DNA of 64,000 nt, from positions 173,568,923 through 173,632,922 of the forward strand of contig NC_050097.1 of assembly GCF_902167145.1 (NCBI RefSeq), read 5' to 3'. The first letter of the stretch is position 1. Each line of letters begins with the position of its first letter. The translations under genes and the position numbers were made by a program. Below, one piece after another: positions 30,001 through 36,593 of the stretch. The stretch comes from Zea mays. Its lineage: Eukaryota > Streptophyta > Magnoliopsida > Poales > Poaceae. The notes beneath the pieces are model-generated. The model was given only the letters and a program-made list of their open reading frames with translations, was not told where the DNA came from and did not search any database.

Positions 30001-32592
30001 TTGTAGTGTGATTGGTTCTCTCTAGTACTTACTATTCACATGTCATGATATACTCTTCTCGGTTAATCGAGTTTGTTAGTATATGTCGACACCAACTACC
30101 TCTTATTGGGCAGTGATGAAGCACATATTGTGGTATATTCATATTACCTTTGATCTAGGGCTCTACATCACAAAGTTAGGTTCCTCAGTACTGAGTGCTT
30201 TTTTTGATGTGGATTGGGCTGGCAACCTGGATGATGGGTGTAGCACTAGTGGTTACACTGTCTTCTTTGGTGGAAATCTCATTTCTTAGAGTTCCACAAA
30301 CACCTAAATATCTCAAATTCCAGTATGAAGGCTAAATAAAAAGAAGTCGCTAATGCTACCGTAGAACTTATTTGGATGTAAGTATTGTTTAGAAACTTGG
30401 CATACAATGACCACAACAGTAGACTCTCTGGTGTGACAATATGGATGCTACATATCTCATGACGAAGCCATACTTTTGTTGTCGCACCAAACATGTAGAG
30501 GTTGACTAATATCTTCCACAGGTCAAGTGGTCGATAATATGACTAAGCCAATTTGGTTGGTCCACCATTTGGCAAGATTTGTAGTAATTTGAACTTAATT
30601 TTATGATGTCCTGAAGGTTATTATGTTAAGGATAGAAGGTTACACATAGTAGGGAAGAGCCATACCTCTAAACTTGGCAGTGTTGTTACTTATCAATCAA
30701 AAGCGTTATGACCGTGTCCAAGTCCAATAATTTAGACAATTCTATAAATTATCCTCTTGTGCATCTCTATATATATATTTCTTGCGCCAATCTAATAATC
30801 CGATGCATAATCTTGTATACCCCAGCTCTGGCCCATATATAGTTCCGACCTAGACATAAGACGATTATTGGCTAGGCATAATGCTCGACTCGCCTGAACC
30901 CTTCCTAACCAATACAATTTTCTATGGTCTCAAAGCCTTTCTTAATTATTAGAAGCAGGCAGGGACAGACCATAGATGCAACGGTGCTGGAGACAGCCTA
31001 AGCCCCCTAACTCTAGGGGATGAAATTTAAGGGACGCTGCTGGAGAGAGCCTAAACCCCCTACCTCTTCCAGATTCCATAGAGGCCCCTAAAGTATCTTC
31101 TAAAATTGCATCCTATAGTTCTCATTACATATTTTATAATTTTCATTGTTCTTCGATGTTTGAATATAAGACTATTTTAAACTATTGTATTTATCTAAGC
31201 ACTAGTAGAAAAGTGCTCTAAGCTTGCGGTACACACAAATTTATACTGACGGTTTTAGTTACCGTGCGCCAGTGAAAATAAACAGGTAGAGCCGGCTTAA
31301 GGAACCGTCAGTGTAAATATATTTTCACTGGCGGTTCACTTAAAGCAACCGCCGGTGGTAATGATATTTTTACTGACGGTTTGCTTAAGAAAACCACTAA
31401 TAAAAATACAATTTCCACTTGCGAACCGCCAGTGAAAATGCCGATTTCCACTGGCCCCTACCACTGCCGGCACTAAAAAACGTCAGTATAAATAGCTTTA
31501 GAACCGCCAATATAAAGCTTCTCTGTACTATTGAAGATTACGTCCTTTAGTTGAGCCTCTCATAAATTTTTTTGTGGCTCCGCCCTTGGAAGGAGGCGAT
31601 TAAAATGCGCGAGTTAGAACTCCATACGTTGGGTAAGACTATCGATTTATTCTCAGGACAAGATAGAGAAATGTTTTGTGTCAAGGAAAAAAAAAACTGA
31701 TGTGGACAAGAAAAAAAATCGGTGTAAAAGCAGTCATGGCTATCTGCCACAAAATTCACGGCACATATATCGATATGTTAATTTAATCGTCTCTACAATA
31801 CTTTTTTTCTTTGCATCCAGTCCTCATAGATTTTCTTGGCGTCTCATTCGTTAGATTCATGCATGCTCATGACATGTGTCTTGAATATTCAATAGGGCAA
31901 TCCTAACGGCACAGATGTTTTTTTTTGTTGTGGACTGTATTTTGGTGGTAAATAAAATGTTTACCGGTAACTAGTGACATATATGTATATTAGCAGCAGA
32001 ATAGAAGGGAAGAGAGAACGAAGAGGGTGGTGACCTTTGTCCACGAGTTTGGGTTGTAGCGCAGGCGCGGCAAGCTGCCGTTGTAGGGCTCCACGACGAA
32101 CATGATGGGACCTGCAGTGCATGCAGGCGCGTGAAGCAACCAACCATGCATGCAATGATCTCTTGTGCACGTACCTACCTACCTATCTCGTAGGCGAGGC
32201 CGCTGAAGGCGGAGCAGCGTTGGCCGCCGGGGATCCGGAGGACGAACGGGGTGTCGCTGTCGTCGGCGCCGGACTCGGCCCGGACGAAGTAGTAGAAGAG
32301 CTCCGCGCCGGCGTCCTCGTCCACCTCCACATACCTTTAGTGCACACCACTCGATCAGTGTCGTAGTCGTCGTCGTTCCAGTTAGTTTTCAGATGAGCCG
32401 CGCGCGCTTACTAATAAAAACGTCATGCATCACGTACGTACACATGCATACGTACCCTGTTTCGAGGTGGAAGGGGAGGCGGCCCTCGTAGCCCGGGAGG
32501 GTGGTGACCACCCGCCCCCGCCCGGAGACGGCGGAGGCGGCGACGACGAGCAGGAAGCAGCAGAGGCGGCAAGGCATCCTCACCAGCGTCAT
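1..32592 (-). CDS. Serine carboxypeptidase-like (SCPL) gene, 9 exons seen, 3' end outside window
   Basis: A secreted or vacuolar alpha/beta-hydrolase of the S10 peptidase fold; plant SCPL clade I members act as peptidases or, with glucose esters, as acyltransferases. Exons on the minus strand: 32592-32456, 32334-32183, 32111-32035, 4961-4839, 2817-2715, 2617-2580, 2446-2345, 2219-2136 and 48 to the window edge. They add up to 864 nt (288 codons) with every phase matching and no stop, about 60% of a usual 460-490 aa protein. Residues 1-24 form a signal peptide. [28 protein letters not shown], the nucleophile motif GESYAGK (Ser182) and [14 protein letters not shown] are family landmarks. The oxyanion region reads GGQRCS (82-87) instead of GGPGCS. 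Catalytic Asp and His would lie left of the window. Intron 3 is 27 kb and full of retrotransposons, so correct splicing is an inference. Family assignment is firm; the substrate cannot be told. Confidence 0.88.
404..1925 (+). pseudogene. LINE (non-LTR retrotransposon) ORF2 fragment, decayed
   Basis: The sequence translates piecewise in shifting frames into the linker and reverse transcriptase of an L1-clade LINE. There is a pre-RT block near 510-720 ([12 protein letters not shown], then ILWLKEG), the RT entry motif [19 protein letters not shown] at about 957-1020, the active-site block [10 protein letters not shown] at 1172 and [14 protein letters not shown] at 1551, then [20 protein letters not shown] near 1690. 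Many stops and frameshifts and a missing RT core between about 1070 and 1170 show an old, dead copy. It sits in SCPL intron 8, antisense to the gene. No poly-A tail or target duplication was found. Confidence 0.75.
1979..2080. mobile_element. Stowaway-like MITE remnant
   Basis: Ends GAATAAAGGGAGTAC, the complement of the CTCCCT terminus common in grass Stowaway MITEs, preceded by a TTTGTTTGACTTTT body motif. Only one end is recognisable. Confidence 0.35.
2136..2219 (-). CDS. SCPL exon 8
   Basis: Acceptor TGTAG, then [19 protein letters not shown] and ALKTFND, 28 codons matching the family's ILGHC-GEDY-NP segment. The donor GTAAGA opens intron 8, which holds a LINE fragment. Confidence 0.85.
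2345..2446 (-). CDS. SCPL exon 7
   Basis: Acceptor ATTAG, then [20 protein letters not shown] and [14 protein letters not shown], a hallmark SCPL segment of 34 codons. The donor is GTAATT. Confidence 0.87.
2580..2617 (-). CDS. SCPL exon 6 (38-nt micro-exon)
   Basis: Encodes [13 protein letters not shown], equivalent to the family's GIEAG...LNLK. The acceptor is TTCAG. The following intron would begin GCATCT, a GC donor after AAG. Phase and family alignment (LK|GYLVGNP) both require this boundary. Confidence 0.75.
2715..2817 (-). CDS. SCPL exon 5 (catalytic serine)
   Basis: Starts [14 protein letters not shown] directly after exon 4 KFLNK, then carries the nucleophile elbow GESYAGK with Ser182 and ends FLAQMISE. 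Acceptor TCAAG, donor GTATTA. Confidence 0.87.
2911..3038. mobile_element. Foldback MITE, 128 bp, in SCPL intron 4
   Basis: An almost perfect palindrome: the left arm from GGGTCTTATTTGGGAGCAAG mirrors the right arm CTCTCAAACAAGCCC, meeting at ATTCAAAATTGAAT. Flanked by TA on both sides, which fits a TA-target MITE. It would form a long hairpin in RNA. Confidence 0.7.
3152..4055. repeat. Probable solo LTR, 904 bp
   Basis: Begins TGTTGGCGTC and ends GTGTTCAACA, with flanks CAATT and TAATT (4 of 5 match). Internal motifs such as ACCGTCCG and GGTCACCGG are LTR-like. There is no PBS, PPT or protein beside it. It sits in SCPL intron 4. Confidence 0.5.
4216..4604. mobile_element. Mini-CACTA element, 389 bp
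   Basis: Termini CACAACATGAATTC and GAATTCCTGTTGTC are inverted repeats. Target duplication ACC lies at 4213-4215 and 4605-4607. The interior is packed with subterminal repeats of the form CCGTCGGC...GCCGACGGG in both orientations. Non-coding, so it depends on transposase in trans. Confidence 0.65.
4839..4961 (-). CDS. SCPL exon 4
   Basis: Acceptor ACGCAG, then [20 protein letters not shown] and KFLNK, 41 codons in phase 0. It joins exon 3 without loss (NSWTK|VAHILF) although the two lie 27 kb apart. The donor is GTACCA. Confidence 0.87.
5424..5765. mobile_element. MITE-like element, possibly composite
   Basis: Starts GGCACCGTTTGGTTTG and holds many (G)GACTAAAA units. An inverted match (CTAGAACCAAACAGGG) lies at about 5685-5700 and a second (GGAACCAAACG) at about 5750-5760, as if one end was duplicated or two related elements abut. 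No clear target duplication. Confidence 0.5.
5969..6221. repeat. Two tandem copies of a 126-bp unit
   Basis: Units start at 5969 and 6095 with CCCCTTTTGGAGGC and share ...CGACGCGTGCCACC...CGCTTTC.AC. They differ by many substitutions. Open frames here on both strands are repeat-borne and not credible genes. Confidence 0.65.
6470..7755 (+). pseudogene. Decayed copia element, part 1: PBS, gag, protease
   Basis: The primer-binding site TGGTACTAGAGCC (6476-6488) resembles the initiator-Met-tRNA complement TGGTATCAGAGC. The gag remnant at 6874-7090 reads [19 protein letters not shown] and [13 protein letters not shown]. The protease block begins [11 protein letters not shown] (about 7402) and continues [15 protein letters not shown], ending in [11 protein letters not shown]. 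Stops and frameshifts are frequent. This is the first piece of a Hopscotch/Retrofit-like Ty1/copia element that fills much of SCPL intron 3. Its 5' LTR before 6470 could not be delimited. Confidence 0.7.
7756..8045. mobile_element. Left part of an unclassified insert splitting the old copia
   Basis: The copia reading ends near 7755, and TACTAGCTGAATGCCCGTGC begins foreign sequence with a GTTGCAACGGG motif common in grass repeats. The same insert resumes right of Opie (17566-18844), after which the copia resumes. Helitron-like origin is possible but the ends are not proven. The segment ends with the Opie target site GTACC (8041-8045). Confidence 0.4.
8046..9368 (+). repeat. Opie 5' LTR
   Basis: Runs from TGAAAGGG to CGACTATCA. 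It carries about eight ACCGGAC(T/A)GTCCGGT-type palindromes between 8240 and 8740, a TATA box GCTATAAATA at 8793-8802, and a pyrimidine-rich end CACCCCCCCTCTAGGCGAC. Confidence 0.92.
8793..8802 (+). promoter_or_regulatory. TATA box of Opie 5' LTR
   Basis: GCTATAAATA in a GGTTGGGG...CCCCAACC inverted context just downstream of the palindrome cluster. Transcription would start about 30 bp downstream. The 3' LTR has the same box at 16985-16994. Confidence 0.7.
9371..9385 (+). other. Opie primer-binding site
   Basis: TTGGTATCAGAGCCC follows the 5' LTR by two bases and is complementary to the 3' end of initiator methionine tRNA, the usual primer of Ty1/copia minus-strand synthesis. Confidence 0.8.
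9414..12098 (+). CDS. gag: Opie Gag, 894 aa, intact
   Basis: Structural protein forming the retrotransposon particle and binding its RNA. Residues 1-110 are Lys/Glu/Ser-rich. A UBN2/copia-gag domain spans about 120-330 ([17 protein letters not shown], then [14 protein letters not shown]). A CCHC zinc knuckle [14 protein letters not shown] starts at Cys399. Acidic stretches follow, then a long coiled coil (about 560-720) made of repeated LRNEN-LIAK units. At 894 aa it is long, as in other Sireviruses. It starts at the first ATG after the PBS and ends at TAA 12096-12098. Pol lies in a different frame 13 bp on, so its expression needs frameshift, bypass or splicing. Uninterrupted, which fits the element's youth. 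Confidence 0.9.
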   Translation: MMSGDHAKKEMETGDKPTTSQGSTSSEESRTKKREKKKNSSKRKEKRSSSSHHKEKKEKSSHKPHRSGDKHKRMRKVVFYETDTSSTSTSGSDAASVTSKRQERKKYSKIPLRYPRVPKHTPLLSVPLGKPPTFNGEDYAMWSNLMRFHLTSLHKRLWDVVEYGVQVPSVGDEDYDTDEVAQIEHFNSQAATILLASLSKEEYNKVQGLKNAKEIWDLLKTAHEGDELTKITKRETIEGELGRFRLRQGEEPQDMYNRLKTLVNQVRNLGSTKWDDHEVVKVILRALIFLNPTQVQLIRGNPRYPLMTPEEVIGNFVSFECMIKGSKKINELDEPSTSEAQPVAFKATEEKKEESTPSRQPIDASKLDNEEMALIIKSFRQILKQRKGKDYKPRSKKVCYKCGKPGHFIAKCPMSSDSDRGDDKKGRRKEKKKYYKKRGGDAHVCREWDSDESSSDSSDDEDAANIAVTKGLLFPNVGHKCLMAKDGKKKVKSRSSTKYETSSDEDDDKNEEDNLRILFANLNMEQKEKLNELISAIHEKDDLLDSQEDFLIKENKKHVKVKNAYALEVEKCNKLSSELSMCHDTIANLRNENAKLIAKVDSHVCIDPRNDNVDLLARIDELNVSIASLRNENEKLIAKAKDFDVCNATITDLRTENDMLHAKVVELKSCKPSTSNVEHISICTRCRDINVDAIHDHLALIKKQNDHIAQLNAKIREHDLENEKFKLARSMLYNGRRPGIKDGIGFQRGDNVKLNAPPKNLSNFVKGKAPMPQDNEGYILYPAGYPESKIRKIHSRKSHSGPNHAFIYKGETSSSRQPTRAKLPRKKTPNASNDHAISFKTFDASYVLTSKSGKVVAKIVGGKHKGSKTCVWVPKVLVSNAKGPKTVWVPKVKN
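12112..15357 (+). CDS. pol: Opie Pol: protease, integrase, RT, RNase H, intact
   Basis: The frame is open from 12112, just after an in-frame TAG at 12109-12111; the first ATG is 12166 and residues below count from it. The protease motif DSGCTNHM lies before and at that ATG. Next come the integrase zinc region ([10 protein letters not shown], then CSACQAGKQ), the integrase DD35E triad Asp188 (HMDLFGP), Asp251 (SDNGTEF) and Glu287 (VVERKNRTL), RT ([26 protein letters not shown] with Asp748/Asp749), and RNase H ([29 protein letters not shown]). All catalytic residues are present and there is no stop. It is in the +1 frame relative to gag with no obvious slippery site seen. It serves as the reference for reading the damaged Ji and Opie-like copies here. 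Confidence 0.92.
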   Translation, partial: VYASGGSSWILDSGCTNHMTGEKRMFSSYEKNKDPQRAITFGDGNQGLVKGLGKIAISPDHSISNVFLVDSLDYNLLSVSQLCQMGYNCLFTDIGVTVFRRSDDSIAFKGVLEGQLYLVDFDRAELDTCLIAKTNMGWLWHRRLAHVGMKNLHKLLKGEHILGLTNVHFEKDRICSACQAGKQVGTHHPHKNVMTTDRPLELLHMDLFGPIAYISIGGSKYCLVIVDDYSRFTWVFFLQEKSQTQETLKGFLRRAQNEFGLRIKKIRSDNGTEFKNSQIESFLEEEGIKHEFSSPYTPQQNGVVERKNRTLLDMARTMLDEYKTPDRFWAEAVNTACYAINRLYLHRILKKTSYELLTGKKPNISYFRVFGSKCFILIKRGRKSKFAPKTVEGFLLGYDSNTRAYRVFNKSTGLVEVSCDVVFDETNGSQVEQVDLDEIGEEQAPCIALRNMSIGDVCPKESEEPPSTQDQPSSSMQASPPTQNEDEAQNDEEQNQEDEPPQDDSNDQGGDTNDQEREDEEEPRPPHPRVHQAIQRDHPIDTILGDIHKGVTTRSRVAHFCEHYSFVSSIEPHRVEEALQDSDWVVAMQEELNNFTRNEVWHLVPRPNQNVVGTKWVFRNKQDEHGVVTRNKARLVAKGYSQVEGLDFGETYAPVARLESIRILLAYATYHGFKLYQMDVKSAFLNGPIKEEVYVEQPPGFEDSEYPNHVYRLSKALYGLKQAPRAWYECLRDFLIANGFKVGTADPTLFTKTLENDLFVCQIYVDDIIFGSTNESTCEEFSRIMTQKFEMSMMGELKYFLGFHVKQLREGTFISQTKYTQDILAKFGMKDAKPIKTPMGTNGHLDLDTGGKSVDQKVYRSMIGSLLYLCASRPDIMLSVCMCARFQSDPKESHLTAVKRILRYLAYTPKFGLWYPRGSTFDLIGYSDADWAGCKINRKSTSGTCQFLGRSLVSWASKKQNSVALSTAEAEYIAAGHCCAQLLWMRQTLRDYGYKLTKVPLLCDNESAIKMADNPVEHSRTKHIAIRYHFLRDHQQKGDIEISYINTKDQLADIFTKPLDEQSFTRLRHELNILDSRNFFC
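15358..16237 (+). other. Opie post-pol region and polypurine tract
   Basis: This 880-bp stretch lacks a convincing envelope-like gene; the best frame (15556-15915) shows no recognised domain. It has repeated purine blocks GGGGGAGA near 15585, 15720, 15830, 15900, 15940 and 16228. The last, AAAAAGGGGGAGAT, ends one base before the 3' LTR and is the true PPT. Confidence 0.7.
16238..17560 (+). repeat. Opie 3' LTR
   Basis: The same 1323-bp length and ends as the 5' LTR, with the TATA box at 16985-16994. Followed by target duplication GTACC. Two substitutions against the 5' copy were noticed by eye. Confidence 0.92.
17643..18250 (-). pseudogene. Protein phosphatase 2C (PP2C) pseudogene fragment
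   Basis: Read on the minus strand, the segment gives the PP2C core: [20 protein letters not shown] with DSRVV (family form A-C-I-V-qG-L-v-NvGDSRAV), then after a frameshift near 17990 [13 protein letters not shown]. Further on come [20 protein letters not shown], with [14 protein letters not shown] and NDQFVILAT. The metal-binding DG after ILAT is replaced by VG and a stop, and AFGD is AFDD. No introns are seen across 600 bp, which suggests a processed copy or a captured transcript. Family identity is clear; function is lost. Confidence 0.75.
18580..18660 (+). repeat. tRNA-like segment, possible SINE head
   Basis: TGGTGTAGTGG resembles a Pol III A box and GGTTCGAATCC, about 43 bp later, is a perfect B box. 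A T-rich run (TATTTTTTTAAATTTT) follows at 18660. It does not fold into an evident cloverleaf, so a tRNA-derived SINE relic is likelier than a tRNA gene. Confidence 0.4.
18845..21019 (+). pseudogene. Decayed copia element, part 2: integrase to RT
   Basis: Continues part 1. The pre-integrase motif reads [16 protein letters not shown], and the integrase core IFSDVWDP has many stops after it. Next come [36 protein letters not shown] and [17 protein letters not shown], then RT pieces [13 protein letters not shown] (about 20490) and [13 protein letters not shown] (about 20870). It ends at the Ji target site AATAC in LTQRKYIKEIL. The style (SVE-KH, YNKHKLSF) is Hopscotch/Retrofit-like. Numerous stops and frameshifts make it an old, dead copy. 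Confidence 0.78.
21020..22252 (+). repeat. Ji 5' LTR
   Basis: TGAAAGGGAAATG to GGTGCTCTCA. Contains CACCGGACTGTCCGGTG palindromes (21273 onward) and a TATA box CTATAAAAGG at 21659-21668. Followed by PBS ATTGGTATCGGAGCC at 22253. Confidence 0.9.
22303..24642 (+). pseudogene. gag: Ji Gag, frameshifted
   Basis: The ATG at 22303 starts a Gag like Opie's: a charged N-terminus, then [17 protein letters not shown]. The frame breaks near 22660 in a T run, continues in another frame as [12 protein letters not shown] and [18 protein letters not shown] with zinc knuckle [14 protein letters not shown] (about 23397), and has a coiled-coil tail. The frame breaks again near 24326 (after NHAFM) and ends [13 protein letters not shown] at 24642. 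Two frameshifts mean no full Gag can be made. Confidence 0.85.
24652..27846 (+). pseudogene. pol: Ji Pol with four nonsense codons
   Basis: Same domain order as Opie Pol: protease [10 protein letters not shown], integrase ([36 protein letters not shown]), RT ([21 protein letters not shown]), RNase H ([20 protein letters not shown]). In-frame stops lie at 25555-25557, 26503-26505, 26782-26784 and 27049-27051. Compared with Opie, at least three equal single C-to-T or G-to-A changes (CGA to TGA, TGG to TGA, CAA to TAA), as expected from deamination of methylated cytosine. The QNGV motif beside the integrase Glu reads QNSV. Dead. Confidence 0.88.
27847..28623 (+). other. Ji post-pol region with PPT
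   Basis: No coding sequence recognised. It contains purine blocks (GGGGGAGAAG near 27980, AAAGGGGGAGTTTTGG near 28378). The last, AAAAATGGGGAGAT, abuts the 3' LTR and is the probable PPT. Confidence 0.6.
28624..29869 (+). repeat. Ji 3' LTR
   Basis: 1246 bp, TGAAAGGGAAATG to GGTGCTCTCA, with TATA box CTATAAACGG at 29284-29293. It carries an additional GGTCCACCGGACAGTGTCCG unit absent from the 5' LTR. Confidence 0.9.
29870..30650 (+). pseudogene. Decayed copia element, part 3: RNase H
   Basis: Picks up exactly where part 2 stopped ([16 protein letters not shown]). It then gives [36 protein letters not shown] and [20 protein letters not shown], the RNase H of Ty1/copia, then CRTKHVEVD (about 30490). 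Several stops. The 3' LTR beyond about 30650 could not be delimited. Confidence 0.75.
31200..31533. mobile_element. Mini-CACTA element, 334 bp
   Basis: Begins CACTAGTAGAAAAGTG and ends CTTCTCTGTACTATTG, imperfect inverted repeats, with target duplication AAG at 31197-31199 and 31534-31536. The interior repeats ACCGCCAGTGAAAAT-type motifs on both strands, typical subterminal repeats. Non-coding. It lies in SCPL intron 3, near exon 3. Confidence 0.7.
31537..32034. other. Distal end of SCPL intron 3, low-copy sequence
   Basis: AT-rich sequence leading to the exon 3 donor. I see no element or gene in it. Confidence 0.4.
32035..32111 (-). CDS. SCPL exon 3
   Basis: Acceptor CTGCAG, then [20 protein letters not shown] and NSWTK, the SCPL segment following the oxyanion loop. 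The exon ends in phase 0 with donor GTCACC. That donor opens the 27-kb intron 3. Confidence 0.85.
32183..32334 (-). CDS. SCPL exon 2
   Basis: The acceptor ACTAAAG precedes 32334. Translation runs [17 protein letters not shown] and then [15 protein letters not shown], the oxyanion-hole segment of the family. The donor is GTAGGTAGG. The substitution in GGPGCS is unusual; as I recall, monocot SCPLs with GGDRCS exist. Confidence 0.85.
32456..32592 (-). CDS. SCPL exon 1 (start codon, signal peptide)
   Basis: The ATG at 32592 opens a hydrophobic leader with a Leu/Val/Ala core (residues about 8-22), followed by the conserved SCPL N-terminus [18 protein letters not shown]. The donor is GTACGT right after 32456. 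The first base of the next exon completes a Gly codon, giving ETGYV across the junction. Confidence 0.85.
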
Positions 32593-33215
32593 GGCTAGAG
32601 AAAGCGAGAGAGATACTCCTATACCCGGATATGAGATACTTCTAGCTAGCTAGGCCAGCCAGCAATTGCCCACGGAGATGCCTGCTACACTGCAATGCAA
32701 TGCAATGCAACTGAGCGTCGTCCGTCGTCCCAGCAACCTGCCTGCCTACATCTAGTATAGATCGGAGTCGGAGAGGTACCAGGACTGACGGTGCCATTAC
32801 TGCTCTCGGACGGAAAGGACTTGGGTTACTATACTTATCAGTTATTACAAACACAAGAGAGCTTCATCGGTCATTCACTCATTCTCTCGAGCCTCTGATA
32901 CTACTGTTGTAAAGGAGTACTATGCTAGTCGACACGTACGGTTGTGCACACGTAAACTGCCCTGGCCCTGTCGTTTATGTTGGAATCTCTACTCGCTAGG
33001 TGGTTGGAGCTGAATCACTCAACTGTCTCATAATCTCTCTTACAGAGAGACTCACGGGTAGGCCTGCAAATAGAGTGAGTGTAAACGTGTATTTTAGATA
33101 GGTTTAAGGAATGAATTTATTTTGGTGTGTTGTGATGTGTTTAATTTGTAAACGAATTAGGTTAAGTGAGTTTATTTTGTATTGTAGATTAAAACGGTTG
33201 ATAACTATAGATGTA
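32593..33215. other. SCPL 5' flank
   Basis: Sequence upstream of the SCPL start on the minus strand. It includes a short ATGCA tandem (TGCAATGCAATGCAATGCAA near 32690) and TCTATACTAG at about 32752-32761 that could serve as a weak TATA, but nothing decisive. No other gene seen. Confidence 0.3.
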
Positions 33216-34220
33216 GATGGGTTTGGATAGGCGTGGACTTTCATGCGTCTTCACCCATCCCGTATGCCCAGAGACTCAGGCACATCAACAGGTACGACTT
33301 GCAGCCTGGCCAGTGGCCACAGGCCTGCAGTCCCCGCCTAGCAGCCTGGTCGCAGGTATGCAGTATTGGAGTCCCCTTGCAGCCTGGCCGCACACTCAGT
33401 CCCATTCCAGCGCTCGGCGGATGAGCGGATCTTGGCGGCCGGCGGCCTGGCCGCACTCGGCTCAACCCCCATCCCGCCCCGGCGGCCCCACTGTCCAGTC
33501 CGCTCTAGCGCTCCCCCGCCAGCGCTCGCCAGCACGACTCAACGTCGCCGCGGTTGTAATATATTGATCGTAATCTCTACTACTACTTAAGTGCCTACCA
33601 CATTGGTCAGTGGTGCACGGTTTTGTCAGTTCCGCATCCCGCCCGCACGCCGCGCTCCTTTCCATCGATGTCGTCTTCCCCACGCGCTGCGCTCGCCTGC
33701 CATCGCCAGCTAGCACGCCCCCTCCGCACCATGTGGTTCTGCCCTTGCTCCCCTTCCGCCGCCTCTAAATCAGATCGTCGTCGCGCCTGCCCCTTCCATG
33801 CCTCGCTGTGAGGAAGGCACGCAATCGTCGCCCGCGCTTCGGCTAGAAGGAATCTCCGTCCTTGCCCAAATCCACGCGGGTATCCACAACTGTCTCGCCG
33901 ACCGCTCAAAGAAATCGCCCCAATCCACGTCTCGCCCATGGAAGGAATCGCCGCATCCTCGCTCACTTGCCCTACCCTTCATCTGCCTCTCCCGTGGGCC
34001 ACCTCCTCATCACCACCTCTCCTTTCTCCCTGCGATCCTCACTCTCTTGCCCTCCCCTTCCTCTGCCTTCGCCGCGTTTGCCGCTATCCTCTCCGTGATT
34101 AGTTGGCCCTCATCCACGCTCTTCGTCCTCACTACACTACTCTGCGACCTCATGTCGACCTACACACCCGCATCCCCGCCTTCCTCAGGAAAATCATATT
34201 TATCCTCCTAAGTGCAGATC
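33216..34220. other. GC-rich segment of unknown origin
   Basis: About 1 kb of C-rich, Pro/Ser/Arg-encoding sequence with overlapping short frames on both strands and no recognised domain. It adjoins the PBS of the minus-strand LTR and might be the truncated interior of that element or a captured gene fragment. Confidence 0.3.
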
Positions 34221-34305
34221 CCAAGGAAGCACTGGCTCTTATACCAATTGAAAGTCGCCTAGAGGGGGGTGAATATGCGTAATCTGAAATTTACAACTTT
34301 AAACA

Positions 34306-36570
34306 CACTACAAGAGCTACAATCATTTTCGGCGGCCAGACGCCGCCGAAAATAAGCCCTTTGCCGCCGAAAATAAGGGTTTATTTTCGGCGGCGTCTGG
34401 CCGCCAAAAAAATCCGACCAAAAATAAGGCTTTATTTTCGGCGGCCAGGACCAGGCCGCCGAAAACAGCTTATTTCCGGCGGCTGGCTCCCTGGCCGCCG
34501 AAAATAACAGATTATTTTCGGCGGCCACGCAGTCAGCCGCCAGAAATTAAAAGTGCCGAAAATAAAATCACTATTTTCGGCGGCCAGGGGGGCCGCCGAA
34601 AATTACTAATTTCAGAGCAAAAAAAATTGAAAAAAACGAAAAATAACAGAATTTCATACAAAATTCATACAAAATCAGCTGCAAACTCGGGATCAAACGT
34701 GTCGAGAGCCTTCCATGCATCCCCATCTGAAGGGTGCGCGATTAGATCATCGTTATCACAGACACCTTCTTTGTGCCATCGCATGTGCATAGCGGTTTTT
34801 TTAGATAGAAACATCCGTTTCACTCGAGGAGTTAGTGGCAAGTAGCGGAGCTGCTTATGTGCAACATCTGTCATCACCTTCTCACCCTCATCATTAACAA
34901 CTTCCACAAATCTAGATTGTCCACATTTCAGACATTTTTTCTCTTCCACATGCTCCTTCATGAAAAGCATACAATTATTTTTGCACACATCAATCTTCTC
35001 ATAATCCATACCGAGACATTTGATAATTGTCTTTGAATGGTACATGTCTTTAGGCAACTTATTAGGCTTTGGGAGCACATCTCCTAATAACTTTAAAATC
35101 TCATTGTAACAATTGTTCGAGAAAAAGTACTTGGACTTAATGGCCATGAGCCGAGTCACAAAAGCGAGTATACTCACATCTGTGTGTTCATGCAACGGCT
35201 CTTCAGAGTCTTTTAGTAGTTTAAAAAATCTGGAAACCTCTGTTGTGGCAGGATCCTCGGAGCTTAGGTTGAATTCTGGACGTAGCGAATCTAGCATCTC
35301 ATGCATCGCATCATCGCCAGCCCAATCATTGTTCTCCTCCTCTTCTACATTCTGGTTGGGTACTAGCTACCTCACCATGATGTTCCCACACCTCATATCC
35401 GGGCATAAATCCAAACTGACAAAGATGTAGGCTAACTCTTTCCTTATTAAGAAGTATAATGTTTTCGTGCCGCCTACAAGGGCATCTGACAGTGCCGGTT
35501 AAGGACAAGGCGAATACGTGGTCCACAAAATCTTTGGTCTTGGCTACCCACTCATCAGAATGACGTCCATTCCTACTCCAGCCATTGTACATCCATGCAC
35601 GGTCTTCAGTCATGCCTGAGACTGTTAAACCGAACCATATCGTGAAACCATTATTCAATTTCATCAAGTGTATCGGTCCTATATGTATAGACAAGGATAG
35701 ATTCTAAACCACAGCAAGCTACCAGGACCCACAATAATTTTGGCAGCATAACCTCGCTGCCACTAAATAATATTATTTATATATAAAACAAAGAATGATA
35801 TAATATTAATCAAATCAAACTAAGTACCACATACACTAATTATTTAACTATTCTACGTACCAATATAACATACTATAAAAACTAATAATATAATAGTATC
35901 ACATATTAATATGAAATTAATGCCTAAATATAATATGCCCCTAATCCTAAATCATATATACATTAATGAAATCAAATTAAACAATAATACTAATCACAAA
36001 CAATAATCAAACAAACACAATTATAAATATATACTAATTTCGACGGCAACTAAATAACAACCGCCGAAAATAAGAAATAAAATACGCAAAAAAATACCTC
36101 TCGATGTGGCGGAGTGGCAGCTCGGAGTGACGGGCAGCACGGCGGCCGAGCAGCGTGGCACGACGGACGAGTGGCAGCACGGGCGGGGCGAGCAGCGCAG
36201 GCTGTGCCGGCCGAGGCGACCAATGCTAACGGGCGGGCTGCGCGCGGGCGGGGCGGCCGGGCGGCGCGCAGTCGGGGCGAGCAGCGCGGGTGGGCAGGCA
36301 CGGAGCAGCGGCGGCGGCTGGTTTGGGAGACGAAGGAAAAACAGAGAAGAAAGGGTGTCGACGGTTTTTAAAAGCTTAATTTTCGGCGGCTTTTGTCACT
36401 GGCCGCCGAAAATAAGGCTATTTTCGGCGACTGTGTCAGAGGCCGCCGAAAATAGACTTATTTTCGGCGGTCACGTCAGACCGCCGAAAATAGCAGCTTA
36501 CTTTCGGCGGCTAGGTAGGGACCGCCGAAAATAATTAAAGCCGCCGAAAATGATCAACAGTCCTGTTGTG
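34306..36570 (-). mobile_element. CACTA (En/Spm-type) element, 2265 bp, deleted
   Basis: Ends CACTACAAGAGCT and the inverse of CACAACAGGACTG share an inverted ATCATTTTCGGCGG. Target duplication ACA lies at 34303-34305 and 36571-36573. Both subterminal zones are full of TTTTCGGCGGC/GCCGCCGAAAA repeats, the expected transposase binding sites. It carries an N-terminal TNP2-like gene remnant. It is non-autonomous, with the C-terminal transposase missing. The target is the LTR, which reads through when the element is removed. Confidence 0.88.
34665..35694 (-). pseudogene. CACTA TNP2-like transposase, N-terminal remnant
   Basis: The 35694-35370 part reads WMYNGWSRNGRHSDEWVAKT, with CPCRRHENI and LCQFGFMPGYEVWEHHGE, the transposase-associated domain found at the start of plant TNP2 proteins. 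After a frameshift near 35360, 35306-34665 continues MHEMLDSLRPEF, LYHEHTDVS-type and YLPLTPRVKRMF, CDNDDLIAHPSDGDAWKALD, the linker before the Transposase_21 catalytic domain. It then stops at FAADFV next to the terminal repeats. The catalytic domain is deleted, so no transposase can be made. (LYHEHTDVS-type means LHEHTDVS as seen here.). Confidence 0.82.
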
Positions 36571-36593
36571 ACACACACTACAAGTCGGGGTTA
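36571..36593 (-). other. LTR continuation after the CACTA target duplication
   Basis: ACA followed by CACTACAAGTCGGGGTTAGC, which matches inverted TAACCC-AGCTTGTAGTTGTG of the Opie-like LTR. It confirms that the CACTA sits inside the LTR and not beside it. Confidence 0.6.

Noticed and set aside
30651..31196. 3' LTR of the old copia element
   Set aside because: I could not match it to sequence before the PBS at 6476, so no LTR border is claimed.
33798..34211. 137-codon Pro/Ser-rich frame
   Set aside because: No domain, and alternative frames overlap in a C-rich stretch. Kept only as an unknown GC-rich segment.
36106..36534. 142-codon plus-strand frame, Gly/Arg-rich
   Set aside because: Covers the GC-rich stretch and subterminal repeats of the CACTA; opposite-strand frame equally long.
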